This document shows, in pieces, positions 44,484-55,056 of a stretch of 64,000 bases of DNA (its first letter is position 1; the number at the start of each line of letters is the position of its first letter). The DNA is from Pegoplata infirma (lineage: Eukaryota > Arthropoda > Insecta > Diptera > Anthomyiidae), in assembly GCA_963921195.1 (NCBI GenBank), contig OY992538.1, positions 10,626,330 through 10,690,329 on the forward strand, in the 5' to 3' direction. The position numbers and the translations under genes are program-made. The notes under the pieces are model-generated. The model was not told the DNA's origin. It did not search any database and was given only the letters and a program-made list of their open reading frames with translations.

Positions 44484-45509
44484 TTAGGTTAGATTGTTAG
44501 TGGCTGCTGATGCTTAACGTCAGCCCACATAGACTCTGAAGTCTGTTGTGATACCACGATGATGTAATAGGTTTCCCTACTAGTTCCTGTCGTTAAACCA
44601 ATATGAGCTTCTTAAGAAACTCTTACGATATTAAATTTTGACTTCCAACAATTCAGAAAAATCGTGCAGCTCCCTAGATCCCAGTGAAGCAAGTCGTTGA
44701 AAAGAAAGTGCCAAACAATGGCAGATGAAGTGTTCGATAGTTTGCAACCCCTTATCATCCATGCAACTCCGACAAAAGTCATTTGACGGCACATTTAACC
44801 GCGCTGCGTGCTTCCCTATAAGATAGTGTCCTGTAATTATACCAGTCACCGTCGAAATCTTCCCCTTGGACCCGATATCAGCTCTCTTGTGAGCTTCTTA
44901 TTAAAAAAAGGAAAAATATGTCGTGTTGTCTCACACGTCAATCCATTTGCTCATCTCTAGAGTCGTGCGTACTCGTTCATTTCAGTAAGCGAACATTTTG
45001 GTTCAGCACATCAAAAATACCTAGTTCGTTCTTCTAGTTCACTAGTTCATTTTAAACCATATGTTTTATAGTTCGCGAACTATGTTTTACAGTTCGTTCA
45101 AAAGAACGAAAATGACTTAACAAAAAGCTCAAAACATCTGGCAAGCTTATAATTTGATAGAAAGAAGATGTATATTTACAGAACGAAGGAATAAGTTAAT
45201 AAAATACATTTATTAATTTTTTTAGTACCGCTTGAATTACAGGCGATGTTTGCATTTCGAAAGAACTGAATTAAAAAAAGATCAAAATGAACGAAAGAAC
45301 TAAATGAACAAAATAACTATATGAACGAAATGTCGTGACCTAGGTCTCATAGTTGAACTAGGTCTTTGAACTAGTTCGTTCGTGAACGACACAACTATAC
45401 CCATCTCCGATAAGTCTCCTTCGCATTGAAAAAGCCGTAGATTTTGTTTGGAAGTTTCTAAAGGCATACCAAAACATTCCAATTCTGTTGGCACCTGTAA
45501 GGTAGTTAA
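44484..45509 (-). mobile_element. R1/LOA-type LINE C-terminal fragment
   Basis: 44631-44849 (minus) encodes MTGIITGHYLIGKHAARL, NDFCRSCMDD and TIEHFICHCLALSFQRL, the Cys/His tail that follows RNase H. The fragment is collinear with 38952-39441, including the phrase ACCAAAACATTCCAATTCTG. It is interrupted at 44958-45399 and broken at 45510 by two hAT-like elements. Confidence 0.85.
44958..45399. mobile_element. hAT-like element rich in GTTCGTTC motifs
   Basis: Flanks CTCATCTC (44950-44957) and CCCATCTC (45400-45407) are an 8-bp duplication with one mismatch. The empty site is visible at 39331 in the related LINE. Ends are TAGAGTCGTGCG and, inward, TATAGTTGTGTCG. AGTTCGTTC / GAACGAAC motifs crowd both ends. 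Confidence 0.75.
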
Positions 45510-46658
45510 TAGGGTATTCAATCGATTAACCGTTAATCGGTTAACCGATTAATTTTGGTCGATTAACTGTTCGAATAATTTAAAATTGCCAATTTTCAAA
45601 TAACAAATAAACCGATTAATTTGTGTCGATTAACCGATTAACCGAAATTTCATTTTTTTAGTATTTTTGGTTATTTTTTGCTGTTTAAGGTTCTGCAAAT
45701 TACGGTTCTGCTTAAAGAAGTTAGGGTATTAAAAAATTAATCAAACTCTCTTTTATAAATATTTAAAATTGTCGTCAAGAAAATATTTTATAGAGGCCCT
45801 AAAAATTAATTTAGGTGACCCTAGCCAATTTGTTATACATTTCCAGCACAATAGATTTTTCTAATAATTTTTTATGAGCGTAATCTGAATCTGGCCCATC
45901 TAATCTATCTCATATTGAAATATTTAGGATTTCGATTTACAATACCGCACTCTAAAAAAGTGAGTCCAGTTTCCAACTATTAATTGGTAAATTTATACAA
46001 ATTCAAATATTTTACTACTATAATTGTGTAAATTTTCAATAATTTTAAGTAGAATCACTCAATTTGTGTAAATTTACCCAATTATAGTAAGAAACTGAAA
46101 TCGTTTTAATTAGAGTGTGGAAGAATTTGGAATCCTTCAGATATCTTTTTTAACCACGGAGATATTGACCGATGAAATTATTGTAATTTTAGCACTAAAA
46201 AATAAAAGAAAACAAATTTGGAAACCAAACATTTTTTTTAAATATTTTTAGAGCAGGTTTTCTTTTTATAAAAATAGCTTTATTTTTTGGCATTTTATCA
46301 CATTGAATTGGGGCCAAATTTGACATTTAATTATGACGTGATATTTTTCACGTTGGTGTCATTTTGGATTGGGTAATTTTTCTGGATGCCATACAAAAAT
46401 TCTTTACTTGGGCTGAGATTGTTGAGGGTATTTGAAGCTTTGGCATAGCGGATATAGATTTTTTACTTGTTTATAATAAAATTTTTAAAAGTACATACAA
46501 TCCGTGGTTTTATATTCAATTTAAATTTTAAATTAATATTATTCGGTTAATCGAATAATTCAAGTTTAACCGATTATTAACCGATTAAATCTCAACCCCG
46601 ATTAATTATTTGCTCGATTAACCGATTAAACAAGAACCTCGATTAATTGAATACCCTA
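45510..46658. mobile_element. hAT-like element rich in CGATTAACCG motifs
   Basis: A perfect 8-bp duplication, GTAGTTAA (45502-45509, 46659-46666), flanks TAGGGTATTCAAT and its exact inverse. Subterminal zones of about 140 bp on each side are runs of CGATTAACCGATTAA in both orientations. The 900-bp middle is AT-rich without coding frame. Confidence 0.88.
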
Positions 46659-46666
46659 GTAGTTAA

Positions 46667-47002
46667 GCTTTACAAAAAAAAACTTCCTAATAGATCCTCA
46701 TCGATTTTCGATAAAATGGGGTAAAAAATGAGTTGGTTTTTTATATATTTTTTTAATATTTCCACTAAAGTGACAAATGTCAGCATCACGGATTTAACAT
46801 CACGTTCATTCATTGTATATATCTCGAGTTATTGAAGTTTGAACTCGGAAAATTCTGAATATAAGTTAGTGCGCCTTGAACTTATAATTTTATTATATTC
46901 AGAAGTGAAGAAAAGGTAGAAAAAATATGTCAGCAGAGGAAGAAAATCGATATGGATAAAATCGATCTGAAACATTTTTTTTACGAAAAATATCTCAGAC
47001 TC
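46667..47002. other. Intronic sequence, then start of satellite remnant
   Basis: No gene. From about 46970 a diverged 35-bp satellite unit begins (ACGAAAAATATCTCAGACTC). Confidence 0.5.
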
Positions 47003-47004
47003 TA

Positions 47005-47251
47005 CACAGAGAAAAATAAATTTCCAACTGAATTTTTCAGTTGTATCAACTCAAAATTCGGTTGCTGCTACAAAATTTCGATTTGGTAGACGAATTTTTT
47101 AATTGTTTCAATTAAAATACAGTTGTATTAACAAAATTTAGTTATAACTACCGATATTCAGTTGTTTTAACCTTAACACATATGCATCAACCGAATTTTT
47201 GTTGCAACAACTGAATTTCAGTTGGAAATTAGTAAATTTGTTTTCTGTGTG
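47005..47251. mobile_element. CACAGA-ended palindromic MITE in satellite
   Basis: TA (47003-47004, 47252-47253) flanks CACAGAGAAAA and, inward, CACACAGAAAA. Arms share AAATTTCCAACTGAA / TTCAGTTGGAAATT. Same style as 23451. It splits a 35-bp satellite fragment. Confidence 0.78.
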
Positions 47252-47420
47252 TAAGACATTTTCTATAAGAAAATGTCTTATACAAAAAATCTCTCAAAAT
47301 CTTTGGCTTTTTCTATATGAAAAATCTCTCAGAATCTGAGATTTTTCTATTACGAAAAATGTCTCAAAATCTGAGATTTTTTTCCGACAAATGTCTGGAA
47401 TCTGAGGTCTTCACAAAAAT
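47252..47420 (+). repeat. 35-bp satellite remnant
   Basis: About five diverged units (TCTCAGAATCTGAGATTTTT), continuing the piece cut by the MITE. Confidence 0.75.
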
Positions 47421-47546
47421 GTTTCAAAAATAAAATGGATTTTCGTTAACGAATTTATTGGCCTTTGGGGACACCGTGAGGTCGGGCCCTGGGCAGTCTC
47501 CAGTATGCCCTAATTGTTAAAACGTTACTGTTTGTAAGAGAGTAAG

Positions 47547-47675
47547 TAGTGAACAAGCCTTTGAACCAGGTGGTCGTGGGTTCTATTCCCACCAAAACCC
47601 TTGGTCAATTTTGCTACAACGAAACGACGGTCATTAATAGCAGTTCTCGGTTAAGTGGAAATTATTAAAAATGCT
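47547..47675 (+). mobile_element. Second copy of the 165-bp SINE, 5' part degraded
   Basis: It aligns with 35915-36025 from GTGAACAAGCCTTTGAACC through box B (GGGTTCTATTCCCACC), GCTACAACGAAACGACGGTC and AGTTCTCGGTTAAG. Its box A is poorly kept. Confidence 0.8.
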
Positions 47676-48563
47676 TTGATCATGGGGGGTCCTAATTTTG
47701 AATTAAAAAATGTTGGCATTCCCGAAAATTTTAAAATGCACATAATATTTACCGAGAAATATTGCCGACGCTACAAAAAATTTATAAAGCATTTTTGTAG
47801 CTCTTAACAAGTAGAGATTCTCAAGACCCTATTGGGCCACTAAATTCCCGAATCTCAAAAACTAGGCTAGGTAGAATAAAACAGTAAAAAATGTTGAATC
47901 AAAATCAATGACGATCCCATGGGGTTTGAACACAAAGCAGTCTACATCCAATTGGGTCCTAAAAGGTGTATGATTTAATTTTTTTCTATTTTCTAGTTCA
48001 AATTGTCATCAAGTTTAACAATTTTTTCTTTTTCTTATTTTAAAGAAAAATCTGAACTAAAAAGAAGAAAAACAGTAAATTTTCCTTGAATTAAGTTAAA
48101 TTTAAAATTTTTTTTGTTGTCATTGAATATACAAATTTTGTAAAGTGTTTTTTTTATGCACATTGTACCGGAAAACAGCTTTTGTAACTCCGAACATAGA
48201 CATATTTAAGTGTCCACCCTATTAATGTATATGTATTTGTGTAAACAATTTCTAGCATATGGTTTATTATGCTACATGTTATTTTAGAAGATTGGAAGGA
48301 TTTTAAGCACAGCATGATTGTAAGATTATACAGCCACAAATAAAACCCTAAGGGTTTAAATACAAGGAGAGATATTTTTTTCCTGCACAGCGATAATACG
48401 GAAGAAATAACGATATCATTGCTAAGGTTCAAAAGCTAAAAAACAAAATTATTTAAAAATATAAAGTAAAAATAAAAATAAAACAATGTTGTTAAGGGGT
48501 CAAGTAGTTCATCAAGTCTTAAATATATAAAAAAAAAGAAACTACACTAAGGAGGATACTTAC
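47676..48563. other. Intronic sequence, nothing recognised
   Basis: AT-rich. The frame at 48154-48432 has no domain or family resemblance and ends in intron sequence. Confidence 0.5.
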
Positions 48564-48659
48564 TTTATAACCCGCTTTTAAATCCAATTCATCAGTATGT
48601 CTGGCCTTAAAATTGTATAAAATAACATATAAATTTGTGGGCAATAAACGATGAGATTT
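48564..48659 (-). CDS. Stacl: Stacl coding exon, start of first SH3 domain
   Basis: This exon is 96 bp, phase 0 at both ends, acceptor TTTGTAG and donor AAA/GTAAGT. Its 32 residues start KSHRLLPTNLYVILYNF and end DELDLKAGYK. This is the classical first half of an SH3 fold: the ALYDF-like motif is ILYNF, followed by an acidic RT loop (TDELDL). Vertebrate STAC proteins carry the same layout, with an aromatic-rich YVALYRF-type start and a DLELHPGD-type loop. The exon must join 32421-32615, which begins VTVIDTSDPDWWKG and completes the fold. That makes the 15.9-kb intron split the SH3 domain between its RT and n-Src loops. Confidence 0.9.
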
Positions 48660-48817
48660 CTACAAAGGAAGAAAAGAAATGAATTTAATTAATAAAAATA
48701 ATTTAAAAAAAAGAAGAAGAAATTTAAAAAAATCAGGTAAATTACCAAATTTTTTGTTGGTGACATCTTTTAAATTGTTTTTGAATGATAAATAAAAAAA
48801 TAAATAAAAAGAAATAC

Positions 48818-48966
48818 CTGAAATATTCTTACTGGGGAGGGACACGGTGAAGTACTAGCCGATGATTGTGATTTTTCCATTTCATCGGGTAAATCCACAC
48901 TGCCGCCACGCATGCCACGACTGGCATACAATAACTTACGTCCCTGGTGGGAGGGACTAGAGGGTG
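48818..48966 (-). CDS. Stacl: Stacl coding exon, linker
   Basis: This 149-bp exon follows a TTTTACAG acceptor and ends CAG/GTATTTC. It enters in phase 1 and leaves in phase 0. It encodes about 50 residues, beginning PSSPSHQGRKLLYASRGMRG, followed by an acidic/serine stretch and ending SPVRIFQ. No catalytic or structured domain is visible, so it is the last linker exon before the first SH3 domain. A second potential donor, CA/GTAAGA, lies 15 bases upstream of the chosen one. The CAG/GT donor is preferred because it keeps phase 0, matching the phase-0 start of the next exon only 158 bp away. Use of the upstream donor would change the phase and break the frame. Confidence 0.82.
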
Positions 48967-49394
48967 CTGTAAAATTATATATACAAGTTTCAAAATGAAT
49001 AGTTTGTGATTTTATACATATTTTTTTTTTTTTAACAAGAAGAGGAATTTCTGGTGCAAAAAATAATAGAAAAAAAATAATTATTTTGATTGAGTTTAAC
49101 TACGTGCTTTGGTTTTTCGATTCGAAAGGATGATGATTTTTAAACGCAAAAATAAAAAAAGTAAAAAGAAATCAAAATCAAAATAAATTCATGCGTAAAA
49201 TTAGAAGGAATGATAAAAAAGGAAGGAACTAAATTGAAAAATAACACAAGGAATAATCGAATTGATTGAGGCAAGGGCTATAAAAAAAATAAGAAATTTG
49301 GTTTATATTTTTTAAGTTTATCAATGGGGTAGAATTAGTTTAAATTTTAAATTTTTTATTGTTTCAAAAGTTGAAAATATGTAAGTTTTGGAGA
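48967..49394. other. Intron between Stacl linker exons, left flank of the satellite
   Basis: AT-rich unique sequence. No gene. Confidence 0.5.
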
Positions 49395-50278
49395 ATAAGA
49401 AAAAATGTCTCAGAATTTGAGAATTTTTCTATAATTTTTCTTTTTTCTTATAGAAAAAGTCTCAGATTCTGAGACATTTTTCTTATAGAAAAAGTCTCAG
49501 ATTCTGAGACATTTTTCTTATAGAAAAAGTCTCAGATTCTGAGACATTTTTCTTATAGAAAAAGTCTCAGATTCTGAGACATTTTTCTTGTAGAAAAAGT
49601 CTCAGATTCTGAGACATTTTTCTTATAGAAAAAGTCTCAGATTCTGAGACATTTTTCTTATAGAAAAAGTCTCAGATTCTGAGACATTTTTCTTATAGAA
49701 AAAGTCTCAGATTCTGAGACATTTTTCTTATAGAAAAAGTCTCAGATTCTGAGACATTTTTCTTATAGAAAAAGTCTCAGATTCTGAGACATTTTTCTTA
49801 TAGAAAAAGTCTCAGATTCTGAGACATTTTTCTTATAGAAAAAGTCTCAGATTCTGAGACATTTTTCTTATAGAAAAAGTCTCAGATTCTGAGACATTTT
49901 TCTTATAGAAAAAGTCTCAGATTATGAGACATTTTTCTTATAGAAAAAGTCTCAGATTCTGAGACATCTTTCTTATAGAAAAAGTCTCAGATTCTGAGAC
50001 ATTTTTCTTATAGAAAAAGTCTCAGATTCTGAGACATTTTTCTTATAGAAAAAGTCTCAGATTCTGAGACATTTTTCTTATAGAAAAAGTCTCAGATTCT
50101 GAGACATTTTTCTTATAGAAAAAGTCTCAGATTCTGAGACATTTTTCTTATAGAAAAAGTCTCAGATTCTGAGACATTTTTCTTATAGAAAAAGTCTCAG
50201 ATTCTGAGACATTTTTCTTATAGAAAAAGTCTCAGATTCTGAGACATTTTTCTTATAGAAAAAGTCTCAGATTCATTT
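49395..50278 (-). repeat. Homogeneous 35-bp satellite, first arm
   Basis: About 24 units, nearly identical from 49446. Each reads GTCTCAGATTCTGAGAC then ATTTTTCTTATAGAAAAA, exactly 35 bp (for example CTCAG at 49461 and 49496). The unit is two palindromes joined. It lies in a Stacl intron. Confidence 0.97.
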
Positions 50279-50284
50279 TCAATA

Positions 50285-52490
50285 AGAAAAATGTCATAAT
50301 CTGAGACTTTTTTATCAGAAAAATGTCTCAGAATTTGAGACTTTTTCTTTAAGAAAAATGTCTCAAAATCTAAAAATTTTTCTTTAAGAAAAATGTCTCA
50401 GAATCTGAGACTTTTTCTATAAGAAAAATGTCTCAGAATCTGAGACTTTTTCTATAAGAAAAATGTTTCAGAATCTGAGACTTTTTTCTATAAGAGTGTC
50501 TCAGAATCTGAGACTTTTTCTGTAAGAAAAATGTCTCAGAATCTGAGACTTTTTCTATAAGAAAAATGTCTCAGAATCTGAGACTTTTTCTATAAGAAAA
50601 ATGTCTCAGAATCTGAGACTTTTTCTATAAGAAAAATGTCTCAGAATCTGAGACTTTTTCTATAAGAAAAATGTCTCAGAATCTGAGACTTTTTCTATAA
50701 GAAAAATGTCTCAGAATCTGAGACTTTTTCTATAAGAAAAATGTCTCAGAATCTGAGACTTTTTCTATAAGAAAAATGTCTCAGAATCTGAGACTTTTTC
50801 TATAAGAAAAATGTCTCAGAATCTGAGACTCAGAATCTGAGACTTTTTCTAAAAGAAAAATGTCTCAGAATCTGAGACATTTTCTATAAGAAAAATGTCT
50901 CAGAATCTGAGACTTTTTCTATAAGATAAATGTCTCAGAATCTGAGACTTTTTTTATAAGAAAAATGTCTCAGAATCTGAGACTATAGAATGTCTCAGAA
51001 TCTGAGACTTTTTCTATAAGAAAAATGTCTCAGAATCTGAGACTTTTTCTATAAGAAAAATGTCTCAGAATCTGAGACTTTTTCTATAAGAAAAATGTCT
51101 CAGAATCTGAGACTTTTTCTATAAGAAAAATGTCTCAGAATCTGAGACTTTTTCTATAAGAAAAATGTCTCAGAATCTGAGACTTTTTCTGAATCTTAGA
51201 CTTTTTCTATAAGAAAAATGTCTCAGAATCTGAGACTTTTTCTATAAGAAAAATGTCTCAGAATCTGAGACTTTTTCTATAAGAAAATTGTCTCAGAATC
51301 TGAGACTTTTTCTATAAGAAAATTGTCTCAGAATCTGAGACTTTTTCTATAAGAAAATTGTCTCAGAATCTGAGACTTTTTCTATAAGAAAATTGTCTCA
51401 GAATCTGAGACTTTTTCTATAAGAAAATTGTCTCAGAATCTGAGACTTTTTCTATAAGAAAATTGTCTCAGAATCTGAGACTTTTTCTATAAGAAAATTG
51501 TCTCAGAATCTGATACTTTTTCTATAAGAAAATTGTCTCAGAATCTGAGACTTTTTCTATAAGAAAATTGTCTCAGAATCTGAGACTTTTTCTATAAGAA
51601 AATTGTCTCAGAATCTGAGACTTTTTCTATAAGAAAATTGTCTCAGAATCTGAGACTTTTTCTATAAGAAAATTGTCTCAGAATCTGAGACTTTTTCTAT
51701 AAGAAAAATGTCTCAGAATCTGAGACTTTTTCTATAAGAAAAATGTCTCAGAATCTGAGACTTTTTCTATAAGAAAAATGTCTCAGAATCTGAGACTTTT
51801 TCTATAAGAAAAATGTCTCAGAATCTGAGACTTTTTCTATAAGAAAAATGTCTCAGAATCTGAGACTTTTTCTATAAGAAAAATGTCTCAGAATCTGAGA
51901 CTTTTTCTATAAGAAAAATGTCTCAGAATCTGAGACTTTTTCTATAAGAAAAATGTCTCAGAATCTGAGACTTTTTCTATAAGAAAATTGTCTCAGAATC
52001 TGAGACTTTTTCTATAAGAAAATTGTCTCAGAATCTGAGACTTTTTCTATAAGAAAATTGTCTCAGAATCTGAGACTTTTTCTATAAGAAAATTGTCTCA
52101 GAATCTGAGACTTTTTCTATAAGAAAATTGTCTCAGAATCTGAGACTTTTTCTATAAGAAAATTGTCTCAGAATCTGAGACTTTTTTTATAAGAAAAATG
52201 TCTCAGAATCGGAGACATTTTCTATAAGAAAAATGATTCAGAATCGGAGTTTTTCTTTAAGAAAAATTTCTCAGAATCGGAGTTTTTCTATAAGAAAAAT
52301 TTCTCAGAATCGGAGACATTTTCTATAAGAAAAATGATTCAGAATCAGAGTTTTTCTATAAGAAAATTTCTTAGAAACTTAGACTTTTTCTATAACAAAA
52401 ATGACTCAGAATCTGAAACATTTTTCATATAAAAAATATCTCTGAATCTGACACTTTTTCTATTTAAAAAATGTATCCGAATCAAAAATT
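50285..52490 (+). repeat. Homogeneous 35-bp satellite, second arm, inverted
   Basis: About 60 units, the exact reverse complement of the first arm (TTTTTCTATAAGAAAAAT then GTCTCAGAATCTGAGAC). The junction lies at about 50275-50290. Variant units (AAAATTGTCTC for AAAAATGTCTC) occur in blocks, about 51285-51690 and 51985-52175, showing recent spread of local variants. The last 250 bp are decayed. Confidence 0.97.
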
Positions 52491-53376
52491 TTTTTTGGGC
52501 GGATTTGGTAAAAAAATTCAGACATGAGTTTTGTCAAAAAACGTAAATTTTTTTAACTTTGATTACTGGTTGCCAACTGAAGATGACCTTGTAAAATTTT
52601 TTCATAAATTTTCTTTAAATCAGCTCTTCTGTTGCCTTCGTTCTTCAGCTATTCCGACAATCCGAAAGTTTTTAATTCTCGGGATTTTATGTAGTGTTTA
52701 CTCTTTCTTGCACAAAAATATAATAAGATAAACATGTGTCCTATGGGTCGAGTTCGTTTAATCTGTTTTTGCCTCTCTTTAATGTGTGTTATCTCTCTTT
52801 AAACTTTTTATGTATTAAAAAGTGTATTTTTGCTTTTGTGTAATCAATATTTTAAGAAATTTCAACAACTTTTTTACTTGAATTAACAATTACAGTTACT
52901 GCAAAATGTTTTTATAACATCTAACTACTTTTAACTACAAAAAACAAAAATAATAATTAAAGCAAAATTTTTAAATTCATTTTATATACAGGGTCTGTTA
53001 GCTATTTACAATAGTTTTCTTTTTTTTTTTAAATGAAATGAATTTTAAATGTGTTAATTAGGTGTGTTTTTTGTGTAAACTGTGCCTATTAAGCCGAAAA
53101 GGGCCCTGTAAGATTAAGACAAGATTTAAAGCTATAAAATTTAAAGAAATCCCTAAGAAATTAGTTATATTCACAGTTATTAAAAAATTTAAAAATAAAA
53201 ATACAAAAGGACTTTGGAGGGAGTTTTAAAAAATTTGTTTACAACATCAATAGTAATAGGGTGACAAAAAAGGGAGGTGGTTTGGGTGTTTTAAAGTGAT
53301 TTTTAGGTTGTTTTTCTTTAGAGAAATTTCTAAAAAAATTAAAAAGAGTTTTTTAAAAAAAACTAAAATTACTTAC
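52491..53376. other. Intron sequence right of the satellite
   Basis: AT-rich. The frame at 52531-52731 has no recognised family. CAACTGAAGATGACCTTGTA matches a phrase near 57236 (GACTGAACAAGACCTTGCA), a small dispersed repeat. Confidence 0.45.
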
Positions 53377-53589
53377 AATGCAAACGACTATTATTTGAGG
53401 GCGGTGTAGTGTGCTCTAAATGACCACCCGAACCTCCTTGATAATAACTGCTAGAGGCTCCCGTTGAAGTTCCAGCCACTGGTGGTGGCCTACGCCGTAT
53501 TTGTCCATGTAATTCTGATGATTCGGGTGAATCCAAACTTAATGATTTCATGCGTAAATTTAATTTTTGTCTTCTTGGTGAATGGGGAG
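53377..53589 (-). CDS. Stacl: Stacl coding exon, serine/proline-rich linker before the SH3 domains
   Basis: The 213-bp internal exon starts after a CCAATAG acceptor and ends at a T/GTAAGT donor (entry phase with 2 leftover bases, exit phase 1). It encodes about 70 residues. They begin with a basic stretch (HSPRRQKLNLRMKSLSLDS) and continue through a proline/arginine cluster (RRRPPPVAG) into a Ser/Gly/Tyr-rich tail. No folded domain is visible. The position fits the low-complexity linker between the C1 and SH3 domains of STAC proteins. GC content is clearly above the flanking sequence. The exit phase matches the next exon, which restores a serine codon across the junction. The acceptor has a weak pyrimidine tract, so the 5' border is less certain than the donor. 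Confidence 0.75.
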
Positions 53590-54252
53590 CTATTGGCAGT
53601 TTTGTAATTCAATTTCAATATTTTGCATTTTGAATTTCATCCATTTTCAATTATTTTTTATTTAATTAAGTGTGTTGTTTTTAAGTGTTTTTTTATAATT
53701 TTTTTGTTATGATGATTGATGATTTTTTTAGAGTGAGCAGCAGAATTTTGATTTTTTCGTTTAAAAGAAAATAAATTTAGCAAAAAAAAAAACCATAACA
53801 TTAATTTAATTGTTTATTTTTTAAAATATTTATAATTATTATCAATTAACTACAATAAGTTTTTTTTGTTAGTTCTACAAAAAAAGTGAAACATAAATTA
53901 AGTGAAAATAGTTGTAGAGAGAGACAGAGTAAAAGAAACAGTTAAAAAACATTGAAATTCAATTAAAAATTGTAAATTAACATCAGTGTTTTAGAGTTTT
54001 TTTTTTTTAAAAAAAAGTTTGTAAATTAAATTAGTTGGTAAGTAAGTATGTATGTGTGTTGTTTTTTTATTATTGATGGGAGATTTTTAAATGTATTATT
54101 TCTGCAGTTTAAAGAAAAGCATATGCAAAGGAGAAACATGATTGTGGTATATAAAATGATTCTTTAAAACCGTAAACAAATTTTTGACCATTTTCTGATC
54201 AGATAGGATCATAATATCATCATTTTAATCAAATATATGGCGATATTTTACT
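53590..54252. other. Upstream intron sequence, nothing recognised
   Basis: AT-rich, with T-runs. No exon with an exit phase of 1 was found here. Confidence 0.45.
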
Positions 54253-54450
54253 CACAGATTAAAAAATTTTATTATTGGCCCATTTGCAATTAAAATTTTG
54301 TCATATTAACAAAAAAAATTAATTATTTTGACAAAGAAAATAATTGAAATTTTATTCAACAACACAATTTGTAAATACAATTAAGTTATTTGTATAAGTG
54401 ACAACGTTTAACTTGACAATAAGCCAATAATACAAAAAATTGTTTCTGTG
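54253..54450. mobile_element. CACAGA-ended MITE
   Basis: Ends CACAGATTAAAAAATTTTAT and, inward, CACAGAAACAATTTTTTGTA share subterminal TTATTGGC / GCCAATAA. TA follows the right end, while the left shows CT, a likely mutated TA. Confidence 0.65.
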
Positions 54451-54452
54451 TA

Positions 54453-55056
54453 AGGGGAAGTATGCCTTGTTAACACCAATGAAAACTTTACACTATGTAA
54501 TATTATAAACTTAATTTCACTTTGGACCCTAAAGTTACACTTTAAATCTATTATTTATCTTTCTTTATTCATAAAATTGTGGTAAATGGATTTTTATTAT
54601 TTTAACCATTTCGAAAAAAATTATGATTATCTCATTAGTTCCATAAAGTTCAAATATTTTTTTTTTATCTTCACATTTTCCCACTATAATTTTGAAAAAG
54701 CCCAATCTCGTGGACAAGGATTAATCATAAAAAGTAGAGACATATTAAATCCAAAGCACAAGTTAGATTAATTAAACACGAACCACCCGCTTTGGTAATA
54801 AATTTTTATTGTAGCAAAATACCTGAACGTTGGGGTGGAGGAATTTTTGATTTTTTTCGAATTTTAAAAACGTTGTGGTCGGAACAGTAGAATTTTGGGT
54901 TCTTTGGGATCTTTTTTTGGTTTAAAAGTCAAAAGTGAAATTTTTTTGTTTATATTAAAATTAAAATTTATATTCGACCATTACTGAAAAGGCAAAAAAA
55001 AATTATTGTTTTGGTCTGTAAAATTATTTTTTTTCACAGTTATGATTGGTTATGAC
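54453..55056. other. Intron sequence with a foldback-family piece
   Basis: About 54830-54990 resembles the 19143-21310 foldback (TTTTTTTCGAATTTTAAAAA, CGTTGTGGTC, GGTTTAAAAGTC). No gene. Confidence 0.45.

Larger units (their letters stand above)
29713..53589 (-). other. Stacl: Stacl (STAC-family SH3 adaptor) gene, partial; 5' end outside window
   Basis: This is the span of the only host gene seen. It runs right to left with coding exons at 53377-53589, 48818-48966, 48564-48659, 32421-32615 and 32218-32307, then an in-frame extension to 29713. Intron phases are 1, 0, 0, 0 and every junction has GT-AG. The introns are 4410, 158, 15948 and 113 bp. The two long ones are full of repeats. Known of the family: STAC proteins have an N-terminal C1 domain and C-terminal SH3 domains, bind L-type (CaV1) calcium channels and support their function in muscle and neurons; flies have one such gene. 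The C1-domain exons were not found here and should lie to the right. The exon that would precede 53589 must end in phase 1. Confidence 0.85.

Noticed and set aside
47461..47550. A separate GC-richer gene fragment before the second SINE copy
   Set aside because: A few phrases look less AT-rich, but there is no open frame, domain or border.
49395..52490. CRISPR-like array
   Set aside because: Regular spacing, but no unique spacers: the whole 35 bp repeats, in a eukaryotic intron. It is a satellite.
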